DNA of 64,000 nucleotides from Solwaraspora sp. WMMA2056 (GTDB taxonomy: Bacteria > Actinomycetota > Actinomycetes > Mycobacteriales > Micromonosporaceae), in contig NZ_CP128360.1 in the NCBI RefSeq assembly GCF_030345095.1, positions 1,302,001-1,366,000 on the forward strand, read 5' to 3'. Made by a program: the position numbers and the translations under genes. The notes under the pieces are model-generated. The model had not been told where the DNA came from and did not search any database. It worked only from the letters and a program-made list of their open reading frames with translations. Of the stretch, positions 17,388 through 26,896 are shown piece by piece (within the stretch, counting starts at the first letter, position 1; every line of letters starts with the position of its first letter).

Positions 17388-17599
17388 CGCAGCAGGTCTC
17401 CGGTCACGGCGTCCCAGACGTCGGCCTCACCGCTGGACACCCATTCGTCGTTCGCCGACTCGTACTCGGCGGCCAGGTCGCGCTGACGCAGCAACTGGAC
17501 GGCCTCGTGCAGGACGGCGGAGCGCGTCTTGCCACGGTCGCGGGCATAGCGTTCCACGAAGGCGAGGTCGTCGTCGGGCAGACTCACACTGACCTTCAT
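17384..17599 (-). CDS. Ribbon-helix-helix antitoxin (MazE-like)
   Basis: 71 residues. MKVSVSLPDDDLAFVERYA is a ribbon-helix-helix start (beta strand then helix) and TRSAVLHEAVQLLRQ the second helix; the acidic C-terminus (EYESANDEW...) would wrap the toxin. There is no Shine-Dalgarno before the ATG. A TAGCAT -10-like hexamer ends 6 nt upstream, suggesting a leaderless message. The start lies inside the iterated operator at 17596-17637, consistent with autoregulation. Confidence 0.9.
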   Translation of the reverse strand: MKVSVSLPDDDLAFVERYARDRGKTRSAVLHEAVQLLRQRDLAAEYESANDEWVSSGEADVWDAVTGDLLR

Positions 17600-17637
17600 A
17601 CCGCGATGCTACCGCGTTCCTACCTTCGTTGCTACCG
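17596..17637 (-). promoter_or_regulatory. Iterated GGTA operator and leaderless promoter of mazEF
   Basis: On the minus strand the octamers CGGTAGCA, AGGTAGGA, CGGTAGCA and CGGTATGA occur in one orientation (plus-strand starts 17630, 17618, 17607, 17596), spaced 12, 11 and 11 bp: one helical turn each. The third contains the -10-like TAGCAT and the last overlaps the ATG. This is the expected form of a cooperative ribbon-helix-helix operator. Repeat and spacing are seen; binding is inferred. Confidence 0.6.
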
Positions 17638-17779
17638 TCTCGCGGGCGGCCACGGGGTTGTCCCGGCAAACGGCGACGAATATCCGGCCGGGTCGTCGGG
17701 TCGCCCCGGACTGCGTGGTACGCCACTCGCCGGCCGTGTACCCGCGCCGCCCGGCGGACCGCCCGATACGGTGGGGATC

Positions 17780-18652
17780 ATGAGTCGTGGTGACGGGGGA
17801 GCGGGCGGCGAGCTGCGCCGGCCCCGGGTCGGGCACATCCAGTTCCTGAACTGCCTGCCCATCTACTGGGGGCTGATGCGCTCCGGCGCGCTGCTCGACG
17901 TCGACCTGCACAAGGACTCGCCGGAGCGGCTCAGCGCCGCGCTGGTCGCCGGTGACCTCGACATCGGTCCGATCTCGCTGGTCGAGTACCTGCGGCACGC
18001 CGACGAGCTGCTGTTGCTGCCGCAGATCGCGGTGGGCAGCGACGGCCCGGTGCTGTCGGTGAACGTCGTCGCCACCCGGCCACTGGAGGAGCTGTCGGGC
18101 CGGCCGGTCGCCCTCGGCTCCACCTCGCGTACCGGGGTGTTGCTGGCCCGGATGCTGCTGGCGCAGCGGTACGGGGTCACCCCGGAGTTCTTCACCTGCC
18201 CGCCCGACCTCACCCAGATGCTGCTGGAGGCGGACGCGGCGGTGCTGATCGGCGACGTCGCGCTGCGGGCGCACTACGAGGCCCCCGCCCGTGGTCTGAC
18301 CGTCACCGACCTGGGGCAGGCCTGGCGGGACTGGACCGGTCTGCCGATGGTGTTCGCCGTCTGGGCGGTCCGCCGTGACTTCGCCGCCGCCCATCCTGGC
18401 CGGGTCAAGGAGGTCCACCAGGCCTTCCTGCGCTCCCGTGACCTGTGCCTGGCCGAGCTCGACGACGTGGCGCAGGCAGCCGCCCGGTGGGAGCCGTTCG
18501 ACGCGGCGACGCTGGCGTCGTACTTCCGGGTGTTGGATTTCTCCCTCGGCGACCGGCAGGTGGCCGGTCTGCGGGAGTTCGCCGGTCGGGCCGCCCGGCT
18601 CGGCGAGGCGCCGCCGCTACCCGCCGACGGCCCGGAGTTCTTCCTGGCCTGA
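17780..18652 (+). CDS. mqnA: Chorismate dehydratase, futalosine pathway (MqnA)
   Basis: 290 residues. The N-terminus RVGHIQFLNCLPIYWGL and the following KDSPERLSAALVAGDLDIGPISLVEYLRHA are characteristic of MqnA, a periplasmic-binding-like fold that converts chorismate to 3-[(1-carboxyvinyl)oxy]benzoate, the first step of futalosine menaquinone synthesis. Further support comes from GSTSRTGVLLARMLL and WRDWTGLPMVFAVWAV. The ATG at 17780 directly precedes the conserved domain. mqnC is 10 kb downstream on the same strand; the two are not in one operon. The 3' end overlaps the convergent serine-hydrolase gene by 36 bp. Confidence 0.93.
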   Translation: MSRGDGGAGGELRRPRVGHIQFLNCLPIYWGLMRSGALLDVDLHKDSPERLSAALVAGDLDIGPISLVEYLRHADELLLLPQIAVGSDGPVLSVNVVATRPLEELSGRPVALGSTSRTGVLLARMLLAQRYGVTPEFFTCPPDLTQMLLEADAAVLIGDVALRAHYEAPARGLTVTDLGQAWRDWTGLPMVFAVWAVRRDFAAAHPGRVKEVHQAFLRSRDLCLAELDDVAQAAARWEPFDAATLASYFRVLDFSLGDRQVAGLREFAGRAARLGEAPPLPADGPEFFLA

Positions 18653-19750
18653 CGGCCGGCCCGCCCCTGCGCCCGTGCCGTCGACCTCGACGTCCGGCGG
18701 TGCCGCAGACTCCGCAGGTGTCCCTGCCTCCGCAGGTGTCGCTGCCGCCGCGCGGAGCTGGGCGGTCACGTCCTGGCACACCTGGCCGCCGTAGCTGTAG
18801 TCGTGGCTGGTCGGGAAGCGGACCATCACGCCGATGGTCCAGCCGTCACCGATCGCCAGGCAGTTGACGTGCCACTGCCGTTCCTCGTCGCGGATCACCC
18901 AGCCGTTCTTGATGGCGATGTCGGCTGCCTCGGCGCCGTCGAAGGCCTGCAGTACGCCGAAGTCGCCGGGGCTGCGGACGGTACGCATCTGGGTCAGCAA
19001 CCAGTCCGTCCAGGTCGCGCCGGCCGCCCGCCCGTCGGCGATGCAGGCGCCGAGCCGGGCGACGTCGCGGGGGGACAGCAGGGTGGTGCTCCACCGGTTC
19101 TCGGTGGAGCTGCTGTCGGTGAGTCCGCAGATGTCGATCATCCGGTCGATCGCCGCCGACCGGCCGATCTCCTGCCAGAGCTGCTCGGCCACCGCGTTGT
19201 CGCTGTCCCGGATCATGATCTCCAGTTGGTACATCCGGTAGTCGTCCGGCGTACGGCCGTCCTCGGCGGCCCGGCGCAGGTAGTCGGCACCGATCCAGGC
19301 CTTGATCAACGACGCGGTGGTGCTGGTCTCGGCCAGGTTGGCCGACCCGTGGATCTCCCCGGTGCGCTGGTCGAGCAGCGCCCACGACCACCAGCCGTCG
19401 ACGTCGAGTCGTACGTCGGCCGGCGCCACCGCCAGCGGTGGCAGCGTCGGGCTGGCCTGCGGGGTGGGTGTGGGATCCGACTGCGGTACGCCGTCGTGCC
19501 ACTGCCCGGCGGCGGGCTGCCCGGCGGCGCTGGCCAGCGGCGCGTCGGGGACGAACCGTAGAGCGGCGACCGTGACGGCGATCATCACCAGCACCCCGGC
19601 CAGCGCCAGCGGCACCGGCCAGCGGCGTCCGCCGAGGCGCCGGCCGGGTCGCCGGCCGTGGCGGGCGATACCGGTCGGTCGGGTGTGCGTGACCGGGATC
19701 CGGGGGTGTGGGACGTCACCGGCCCGGTCGGTGGGGTGTCGATCCGCCAT
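18617..19750 (-). CDS. Membrane-anchored beta-lactamase-fold serine hydrolase, copy A
   Basis: 377 residues: a basic cytoplasmic N-terminus, one membrane segment (about 45-63), a proline-rich linker, then a class A beta-lactamase-like domain. SxxK is Ser147-Leu-Ile-Lys150 and SDN is Ser183-Asp-Asn185. The KTG triad appears as KNG in IAIKNGW. Related actinobacterial proteins are annotated as serine hydrolases; whether this one acts on peptidoglycan or beta-lactams is unknown. It starts 1 bp after the stop of copy B, its paralogue, and the pair form one transcription unit. Its 3' end overlaps mqnA. Confidence 0.85.
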   Translation of the reverse strand: MADRHPTDRAGDVPHPRIPVTHTRPTGIARHGRRPGRRLGGRRWPVPLALAGVLVMIAVTVAALRFVPDAPLASAAGQPAAGQWHDGVPQSDPTPTPQASPTLPPLAVAPADVRLDVDGWWSWALLDQRTGEIHGSANLAETSTTASLIKAWIGADYLRRAAEDGRTPDDYRMYQLEIMIRDSDNAVAEQLWQEIGRSAAIDRMIDICGLTDSSSTENRWSTTLLSPRDVARLGACIADGRAAGATWTDWLLTQMRTVRSPGDFGVLQAFDGAEAADIAIKNGWVIRDEERQWHVNCLAIGDGWTIGVMVRFPTSHDYSYGGQVCQDVTAQLRAAAATPAEAGTPAESAAPPDVEVDGTGAGAGRPSGQEELRAVGG

Positions 19751-19751
19751 G

Positions 19752-20738
19752 TCAGCTACGGGGTGCCGGCGTGGCGGCGGTGGCGGGAAGCTGGATCGAC
19801 GCGCCGGCGTGCGGGGTGACCAGCTGCCGGGTGACGTCGCGGCAGAGGTTGGCACCGTAGTCGAGTCCGTACTCGCCGGGGTAGCGGGTCAGCACGGCGA
19901 GCACCCAGTCGTCGGTGACCGCGAGGCAGTTCAGGTGCCAGGAGGCATCGGCCCAGATCCGGGTCCAGCCGTTCTTGATCCCGACCTCGACTGAGTCGAG
20001 GAGGCTCTGTGGCAGCCCGTCGACGATCCCCCAACGGCCGCCGCCGGAGCGGGCCTGCTGGTCCGTCGCCGCGGTGCTGCCCCGGACCTGCGCCATCTCG
20101 TTCAGCACCCAGTCGGTCCATTTCGGCCCGGCGGCGGTGCCGTTGCGGACACACTCGCCCATCAGGACGGCGTCGCGGGCGGACATCTGGGTGTAGCTCC
20201 ACCAGATGTTGCGTTCCCCCGGCGGGATCACCGCCCGGGTCTGCGCCAACCCGCACATCTTGATCATCCGGTCGAGCACGATGTCGCCGCCGGCGGCGTA
20301 GTAGAGCCGGTTGGTCGCGTCGTCGTCGCTGTCCCGGATGGCCAGCTCGGCCTGCGCCAGGTTGTCCGGGCTCGGCTCGGCCTCGCCCAGTTCGCGCAGG
20401 TAGTCGGAGACGATCCAGATTTTGATCATCGACTCGGTCGAGCTGGTCTCGGTGATGTTGTCCGAGCCGTTGATCTCGCCGCTGGCCCGGTCCAGCAGTG
20501 CCCAGGAGAGGAATCCGTCGACGGGGACGGAGACCGGTGCGGCCCGCAGCGTCGGTACGGCGGGCGGCTCAGGAGACTCGGGGGCGGTCGGCGTCGACTC
20601 GGTCAGCGCGGTCGCCGGCTGGTTGTCGGCGTTCGACGTCATGTCGCCCACCAGGCGGGCGGAGGCGGTGGGGATCATCAGGACTGCGCCGACCACCAGG
20701 GCTGCCAGCACGACAGTGACCGTCACGCGTGAAGTCAT
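19752..20738 (-). CDS. Secreted or anchored beta-lactamase-fold serine hydrolase, copy B
   Basis: 328 residues from the ATG at 20738 (a longer in-frame start gives no signal). The N-terminal hydrophobic segment (about 4-22) is a signal peptide or anchor, followed by a Thr/Pro linker. SxxK is Ser103-Met-Ile-Lys106, the SDN motif is SDD (137-139) and KTG is KNG in VGIKNGW. It shares long colinear blocks with copy A (WALLDxxxGEI, KxWIxxDYLR, WTDWxLxxM, WHxNCLA), so the two arose by tandem duplication. Four shared cysteines suggest extracellular disulfides. Confidence 0.85.
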   Translation of the reverse strand: MTSRVTVTVVLAALVVGAVLMIPTASARLVGDMTSNADNQPATALTESTPTAPESPEPPAVPTLRAAPVSVPVDGFLSWALLDRASGEINGSDNITETSSTESMIKIWIVSDYLRELGEAEPSPDNLAQAELAIRDSDDDATNRLYYAAGGDIVLDRMIKMCGLAQTRAVIPPGERNIWWSYTQMSARDAVLMGECVRNGTAAGPKWTDWVLNEMAQVRGSTAATDQQARSGGGRWGIVDGLPQSLLDSVEVGIKNGWTRIWADASWHLNCLAVTDDWVLAVLTRYPGEYGLDYGANLCRDVTRQLVTPHAGASIQLPATAATPAPRS

Positions 20739-21049
20739 TGGGGGCTGCTCCGGGAGGTGAGCGTGGATGATTCTGCGTCGGATGTCCTGATCGACGGTGG
20801 GTGTCCGGTCTGGCGCGCTCGGTGTGGCCCGACGCGACACAGGGCAGTTTACGTCGGGAATCTCGATCGGCCAGTGGAGGGAGTTTCAAGTTCAGGTTAA
20901 TTGCGGCGACAATGAACGTTTATGTCCAATTAGTTCCATAATAATGGCACAATAGGTGGATCGGAATCATGTCCGTGGTGAGTTGCCTCATGGGATCGCC
21001 GATGGTGCATCTCCCTGCCGTCCGATGCTGCCCGGAGTCTGGACTGTTT
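20739..21049. other. Divergent intergenic region, AT-rich centre
   Basis: This spacer between the serine-hydrolase pair and the paa operon holds no supportable gene. Its middle (about 20880-20955) is clearly less GC-rich than its surroundings, with TTAATT and ATAATAATGG, and probably contains promoters for one or both directions. I found no repeat or RNA motif in it. Confidence 0.5.
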
Positions 21050-21096
21050 TGTTACAGGCCTTGGCGTACGGGTGGGTTAGTTGTAACACTGGACGG
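21050..21096 (+). promoter_or_regulatory. Candidate paa promoter and operator
   Basis: TGTTACA (21050-21056) and its inverted copy TGTAACA (21082-21088) lie 32 bp apart, about three helical turns. TTGGCG (21061-21066) and TAACAC (21084-21089) are spaced 17 bp, so the second arm overlaps the -10 region, a common place for a repressor site. Transcription would begin near the GTG at 21097, giving a leaderless paaA message. The regulator (PaaR-like or other) is not in the window. Confidence 0.35.
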
Positions 21097-22199
<1,103 letters not shown>

Positions 22200-22203
<4 letters not shown>

Positions 22204-22502
22204 GCGAGCAGGCCAACGCCACCACCCCCACCCCGCTGTGGGAGGTCTTCGTCCGCCCCCGGCGCGGTCTGGCCCACACCCACGTCGGCAGCCTGCACGC
22301 GCCCGACGCGGTGCTGGCCCTACGGCACGCCCGCGACCTCTACACCCGCCGCCAGGAAGGCGTCTCGATCTGGGTGGTGCCGGCCGAGGCGATCACCGCC
22401 TCCAGCCCGGACGAAAAGGACGCCTTCTTCGACCCGGCGGCCGACAAGGTCTACCGGCATCCGACCTTCTACGAGGTGCCGGACGGGGTGCGTCACCTGT
22501 GA
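22200..22502 (+). CDS. paaB: Phenylacetyl-CoA epoxidase subunit PaaB
   Basis: 100 residues, the usual PaaB size. [34 protein letters not shown] and [14 protein letters not shown] are family signatures. PaaB bridges the PaaAC heterodimers in the epoxidase complex and is needed for activity. It overlaps both neighbours by 4 bp, so stoichiometric translation is likely. Confidence 0.95.
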
Positions 22503-23254
22503 GCGGCAGCACCCCGGTCGACCAGCTGCTCTGCTGGGCCGACGACGCGTTGATCACCGCCCAGCGGTTGACCTGGTGGTGCACCCGGGCTCCCGAGCTC
22601 GAAGAGGACGTCGCGCTCGCCAACGTCGCGCTCGACCAGCTCGGTGTGGCCCGGCTGCTGCTGACGTACGCCGCCGAGCAGCTGCCACCCGGTGCCGTGC
22701 CGGCCGCCCCGGCGGACGCCCCGATCACCGAGGACACCCTGGCGTATCTGCGTACCGACCAGGAGTTCCACAACTGCCTGCTGGTCGAACTGCCCGACGA
22801 CGACTTCGCGGTCGCCATCGGCAAGCTGCTGTTCGTCGCCGCCTACCAGAGCCAGCTCCACGCCGTGCTGCGGTCCGGCCCCGACTCCCGGCTCGCGGCG
22901 ATCGCCGGCAAGGCGGCGAAGGAATCGGCGTACCACTTCGACCACGCCCGGATCTGGACGCTGCGACTCGGCGACGGCACCGAGGAGTCGCACCGGCGGA
23001 TGCAGCGTGCGGTCGACCAGCTGTGGCCGTACACGCACGAGCTGGTCGCCCCGCCGCCCGGCGGCGGGGTCGCCGACCTGCGCGAGAGCTGGCTCGGCAT
23101 GGTCGGACCGGTCCTCGACGAGGCGACACTGCGCCGGCCCGACGACGGCTGGCGACCCGACGGCGGCCGGCACGGCCGGCACACCGAGCACCTGTCCTAC
23201 CTGCTGGCCGAGATGCAGGTGGTGTACCGGGCACATCCGGGAGCGCGGTGGTGA
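22499..23254 (+). CDS. paaC: Phenylacetyl-CoA epoxidase structural subunit PaaC
   Basis: 251 residues, all-helical. Conserved blocks include DDALITAQRLTWWC, EEDVALANVALDQLGVAR and KAAKESAYHFDHARIWTLRLGDGTEES. PaaC is the non-catalytic partner of PaaA, retaining the ferritin-like fold without a complete iron site. The GTG start overlaps the paaB stop and the 3' end overlaps paaD. Confidence 0.95.
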   Translation: MSGSTPVDQLLCWADDALITAQRLTWWCTRAPELEEDVALANVALDQLGVARLLLTYAAEQLPPGAVPAAPADAPITEDTLAYLRTDQEFHNCLLVELPDDDFAVAIGKLLFVAAYQSQLHAVLRSGPDSRLAAIAGKAAKESAYHFDHARIWTLRLGDGTEESHRRMQRAVDQLWPYTHELVAPPPGGGVADLRESWLGMVGPVLDEATLRRPDDGWRPDGGRHGRHTEHLSYLLAEMQVVYRAHPGARW

Positions 23255-23736
23255 GCGCCACCGAGAGCGCTGCCCGGGCGGCGGCCGCCGCGGTGGTCGA
23301 CCCGGAGATCCGCGTCCTCACCATCGACGACCTCGGCATCCTGCGCGGCGTCGAGCTCGACGCCGGCACCGGCGCGGTCCGGGTGACCATCACCCCGACC
23401 TACACCGGGTGCCCGGCGATGGAGCTGATCCGCAGCGAGATCCGGGCGGCGCTGGCCCGCGCCGGCTTCGCCGAGGCGACGGTCGCCACCGTGCTCGCCC
23501 CGGCCTGGAGCACCGACTGGATCTCCGCCGCCGGCCGGGAGAAGCTCGCCGCCGCCGGGATCGCCCCACCGCATCCGGTGACCACCGGGCCGGTGCCTGT
23601 GCCGTTGACCGTGCGCTGCCCCGCCTGCGGGTCGCCACGGACCGAGCAACTCAGCCGGTTCGGCGCGACCGCCTGCAAGTCGCTGTGGCGGTGCCAGGCC
23701 TGCACCGAACCGTTCGAGCAGATCAAGGCCCTGTGA
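23251..23736 (+). CDS. paaD: Phenylacetate-CoA epoxidase maturation protein PaaD
   Basis: 161 residues. The N-terminal domain is the MIP18/SufT-like fold (VVDPEIRVLTIDDLGIL, TPTYTGCPAMELI, WSTDWIS). The C-terminal domain carries a zinc-ribbon-like pair CPACG and CQAC. PaaD is thought to help assemble the iron centres of the epoxidase. GTG start; an alternative GTG lies one codon earlier. Confidence 0.93.
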   Translation: MSATESAARAAAAAVVDPEIRVLTIDDLGILRGVELDAGTGAVRVTITPTYTGCPAMELIRSEIRAALARAGFAEATVATVLAPAWSTDWISAAGREKLAAAGIAPPHPVTTGPVPVPLTVRCPACGSPRTEQLSRFGATACKSLWRCQACTEPFEQIKAL

Positions 23737-23761
23737 TGGCAGGCGAGGGGGTGGTGCCGCG

Positions 23762-24901
23762 ATGGCGGTGACGATCAGCCGGCCGGTGCGGCGGCGGCCG
23801 GTGTTCCACCCGCTGCCGGTCTTCGCCGTCGACCGGCTCACCGACGACGCGGTCGCGGTCACCTTCGCCGTACCGTCGGCGGTCCGCGAGACGTTCCGGT
23901 TCGCCGCCGGGCAGCATCTGACCGTACGGCTGGTCGACCCGGCCGGCGGCCCCGACGTGCGCCGCTCGTACTCGATCTGCTCCACCCCGGCGGAGCTCGA
24001 CGACCACGGCCGGCTGCGGATCGGCGTGCGGCAGGTGCCCGGCGGCGCATTTTCCGGGTACGCGGTGCGTCAGCTCACCGTCGGGGCGACCGTGGACGTG
24101 CTGCCGCCGCTCGGGAACTTCACCACCGGGTTCGCCCCGCAGCGCAGCCGGCACTACGGCATGCTGGCCGGCGGCTCCGGCATCACCCCGGTGCTGTCGC
24201 TGCTCGCCACCGGACTGGCCACCGAGCCGGCCAGCCGGTTCACCCTGATCTTCGGCAACCGGTCGGCGCACACCGTCATGTTCGCCGACGAGATCGCCGA
24301 CCTGAAGGACCGGTACCCGACGCGGCTGCAGGTGGTGCACGTGCTCTCCCGGGAGGTCACCGGCGCGCAGCTGTTGTCCGGGCGGATCGACGCCGCCCGC
24401 TTCGGCCAGCTGTTGGACACCCTGGTGCCGGGTGACCGGATCGACGAATGGTTCCTCTGCGGACCGTACGGTCTGGTGACTGCGGCCCAGCAGGTGCTCG
24501 GCGACCGGGGTGTGCCGGCCGGGGCGGTGCACAGCGAGCTGTTCCACGCCGGCGACGCGCCGACCGTCGCCACGCCGGCCGAGCCGGTACCGGCCGCTGC
24601 CGAGGCGACCGGCGCGGAGGCGACCGGCGCGGAGGTGACCGTGCTGCTCGACGGACGGGCCTCGACGGTGCGGATGCAGCCGGGGGAGCGGGTGCTCGAC
24701 GCGGCGCTGCGGGTCCGCTCCGAGCTGCCGTACGCCTGCCGGGGCGGGGTCTGCTCCACCTGTCGCGCGAAGGTGGTCGACGGCGCGGTCACGATGGTCC
24801 GCAACTACGCCCTGGAGCCCGACGAGCTGGCCGCCGGCTACGTGCTGACCTGTCAGTCCAGCCCGACCACCGACCGGCTCACCGTCGACTACGACGCCTG
24901 A
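23762..24901 (+). CDS. paaE: Phenylacetyl-CoA epoxidase reductase PaaE
   Basis: 379 residues. A ferredoxin reductase-type FAD domain (RRSYSICSTP) is followed by an NAD(P)H-binding domain (GGSGITPVLSLL, FLCGPYGLV). A C-terminal plant-type [2Fe-2S] ferredoxin domain has cysteines in YACRGGVCSTC and LTCQS. It delivers electrons to PaaA. The linker has a small tandem repeat (EATGA twice, near 24601-24630). It starts 25 bp after paaD and closes the operon; paaF-K ligase and beta-oxidation genes are not in the window. Confidence 0.94.
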   Translation: MAVTISRPVRRRPVFHPLPVFAVDRLTDDAVAVTFAVPSAVRETFRFAAGQHLTVRLVDPAGGPDVRRSYSICSTPAELDDHGRLRIGVRQVPGGAFSGYAVRQLTVGATVDVLPPLGNFTTGFAPQRSRHYGMLAGGSGITPVLSLLATGLATEPASRFTLIFGNRSAHTVMFADEIADLKDRYPTRLQVVHVLSREVTGAQLLSGRIDAARFGQLLDTLVPGDRIDEWFLCGPYGLVTAAQQVLGDRGVPAGAVHSELFHAGDAPTVATPAEPVPAAAEATGAEATGAEVTVLLDGRASTVRMQPGERVLDAALRVRSELPYACRGGVCSTCRAKVVDGAVTMVRNYALEPDELAAGYVLTCQSSPTTDRLTVDYDA

Positions 24902-24923
24902 CGGCGCAGCTCGACGCGGGAGT

Positions 24924-25457
24924 TCACCGGTCCAGGTCGTGCAGCAGTCGTCGGGCCTGGGCGTGTGCGGTGATCCGGACGATCCGCAGGTGACTCCAGC
25001 GCGGGTCGGTCAGCGCGGCCTGGTAGCGGCTGCGGTAGTGCGGGTACTGCTGCCACGCCCAGACGACGATCGAGTGTTCCGGGTCGCGGCTGAGCAGGTT
25101 GGTCCAGCGTTCCCGGTTGCCGTTCCACAGCTCGACCCGACTCCACGCCCGGTGCACGGTGCGCCACACGATCTGGCGCATCACCTGCCAGCGGGGCAGG
25201 TCGTACCAGATCACCGTGTCTGCGCGCTGCCAGATCGTCTCCTGCACCGACGAGTAGTTGCCGTCGGCGACCCAGCCGTCGCCGGCGGTCGCGTCGGCCA
25301 CCGCGGCCCGGAACTCCTCGGGCGGCGTCGGCTGCCAGTCCGGTTGGTGGAACAGCGCGTCCAGCTCGACGTGCGGTACACCGAGCCGGGCCGCCAACGC
25401 TGTGGCCAGGGTGGACTTCCCCGACCCTGGCACCCCGACCACCGACACCCGCCGCAC
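24924..25457 (-). CDS. P-loop kinase-like ATPase (FlaR/topology-modulation type)
   Basis: 177 residues. Walker A is GVPGSGKST near the N-terminus, followed by VPHVELDALFHQPDW, WVADGNYSS and a positively charged helix HRAWSRVELWNGNRERW. These features mark the adenylate-kinase-like family often called DNA topology modulation protein FlaR. The real substrate is unknown. It is convergent with paaE (22 bp) and lies 11 bp upstream of the end of the glycosyltransferase gene. Confidence 0.85.
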   Translation of the reverse strand: MRRVSVVGVPGSGKSTLATALAARLGVPHVELDALFHQPDWQPTPPEEFRAAVADATAGDGWVADGNYSSVQETIWQRADTVIWYDLPRWQVMRQIVWRTVHRAWSRVELWNGNRERWTNLLSRDPEHSIVVWAWQQYPHYRSRYQAALTDPRWSHLRIVRITAHAQARRLLHDLDR

Positions 25458-25468
25458 GACCGATCAGG

Positions 25469-26896
25469 CTAGCGGCGGGCCGCCAACTCGGCATCCGGAT
25501 TCGGCACCTGTTCGACGTCGCCGGCCCGCTGGCCGGGGACCGGGGCTGCCGACAGGGCGACCTCGACGGTGCCACGGGTGCCCCAGCCGGTCTTCCAACA
25601 GGTGGCCACGCCGTACCAGCGGGTGGCGCGCAGCACCAGCATCGCCCAGGCCACCGCGATCGGCGCGAGCGCCCAGGTGCCCCACTGGTACGCCGTCGAC
25701 TGGTCGGACCGGCGGATCGTCAGGTACCGCAGGCACTGCGCGTACCCGATGACGATCGGGACGCTGACCAGCCAGGGCAGGGCGGCCAGCGACGGCTCCC
25801 GGATCGGGATCACCACCGCAACGGTCACGAACAGCGTGGTGGACAGCAGCGTCGTCGCCCACCGGATCAGGTGCAGCCAGTAGGCCCACGAACGCAGCGG
25901 CAGGTACCGCATCCGCCACAGCGACCGGATGAACGAGCCCCGCATCCAGCGGACGAACATTCGCAGGAAATGGCCGGCCTTCTCGGGCATCAGCGCGAAG
26001 GCGAACGCCGAGGGCTGCTGGACGGTCCGACCCGCCAACATGGCGAACAGGGTCAGCATCGAGTCGTCACTGAACGGCACCCGCCGCCCGGCGAAGGTCT
26101 CGTTGAGGTAGCTGTCCAGGTTGTCGCGGATCACCCGGCCGCGGTAGACCGCGATCGGTCCGGAGTTGACCCAGACGGCGTTGAGGACGGAGAGGCTGGA
26201 CCGGTCGGTCAGCTGCCCGGTGACGAACCACAGGTCGGTGAAGCGGGTCAGCAACGACGACCGGACGTTGGCGGCCATCACGATCCCCGCGACCGACTGC
26301 ACCGCCGGGTCGGCCAGTGGCGCGAGCAGCTCGCCGAGGGCGTGCGGATCGCTGATCGTGTCCGAGTCGACGGTCCAGTAGACGTCGGCGTCGGGTGCGG
26401 AGACGACGGCGGCGGCCTGGGCGTGGCGTTTGCCCGCGTTGTCCTGGCGTCGCCACACCGGCCGGATCCCGGCCTGGGTGGCGGCCGGCCCGAACCAGTC
26501 CCGGATCTCGGCGTAGGCGTCCGCACCGGTGGTGGAGCCGTCGTCGACGACGACGATCGTCCGGGGCCGTCGGCGTTGCCCGATCATCGATTCCAGGCAG
26601 GCGCGCAGCGCCGTCGGGTCCTCGTTGTACACCGGGACGAGGGCCGCCACGTCGAGCGCGTCGAGGGCCCGCCGCCCGGCGCGGCCGACCCGGTACGGCT
26701 GATTGAGGTAGGCGAACCCCAACTGCCACACCAGCAGGCCGTACATGAGCACGTAGATCGCGGTGAAACGGTGCCCGGAACCGTGGGTGAGCAGGCCGAA
26801 CGCGGCGAGCGCGTGATGGGCGGCCCACACCGCCACCGCTGCCAGCAGGGCAGCGGCGGCGGCGTAGGTGCGCCCCGGTACGAGGGTCGCGGTCAC
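25469..26896 (-). CDS. Membrane GT2 processive-type glycosyltransferase
   Basis: 475 residues. Two N-terminal membrane helices precede a GT-A domain with LVPVYNED, VVVDDGSTTGA, the DxD in WTVDSDTIS, the acceptor-site acid in PFSDDSML and an R-x4-RW version of the QxxRW motif (RMFVRW). Four or more C-terminal helices follow. This is the hyaluronan/chitin/cellulose synthase layout; substrate and polymer cannot be read from the sequence. The GTG at 26896 overlaps the stop of the small LPRTG gene (GTGA), supporting this start and translational coupling. Confidence 0.87.
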   Translation of the reverse strand: MTATLVPGRTYAAAAALLAAVAVWAAHHALAAFGLLTHGSGHRFTAIYVLMYGLLVWQLGFAYLNQPYRVGRAGRRALDALDVAALVPVYNEDPTALRACLESMIGQRRRPRTIVVVDDGSTTGADAYAEIRDWFGPAATQAGIRPVWRRQDNAGKRHAQAAAVVSAPDADVYWTVDSDTISDPHALGELLAPLADPAVQSVAGIVMAANVRSSLLTRFTDLWFVTGQLTDRSSLSVLNAVWVNSGPIAVYRGRVIRDNLDSYLNETFAGRRVPFSDDSMLTLFAMLAGRTVQQPSAFAFALMPEKAGHFLRMFVRWMRGSFIRSLWRMRYLPLRSWAYWLHLIRWATTLLSTTLFVTVAVVIPIREPSLAALPWLVSVPIVIGYAQCLRYLTIRRSDQSTAYQWGTWALAPIAVAWAMLVLRATRWYGVATCWKTGWGTRGTVEVALSAAPVPGQRAGDVEQVPNPDAELAARR

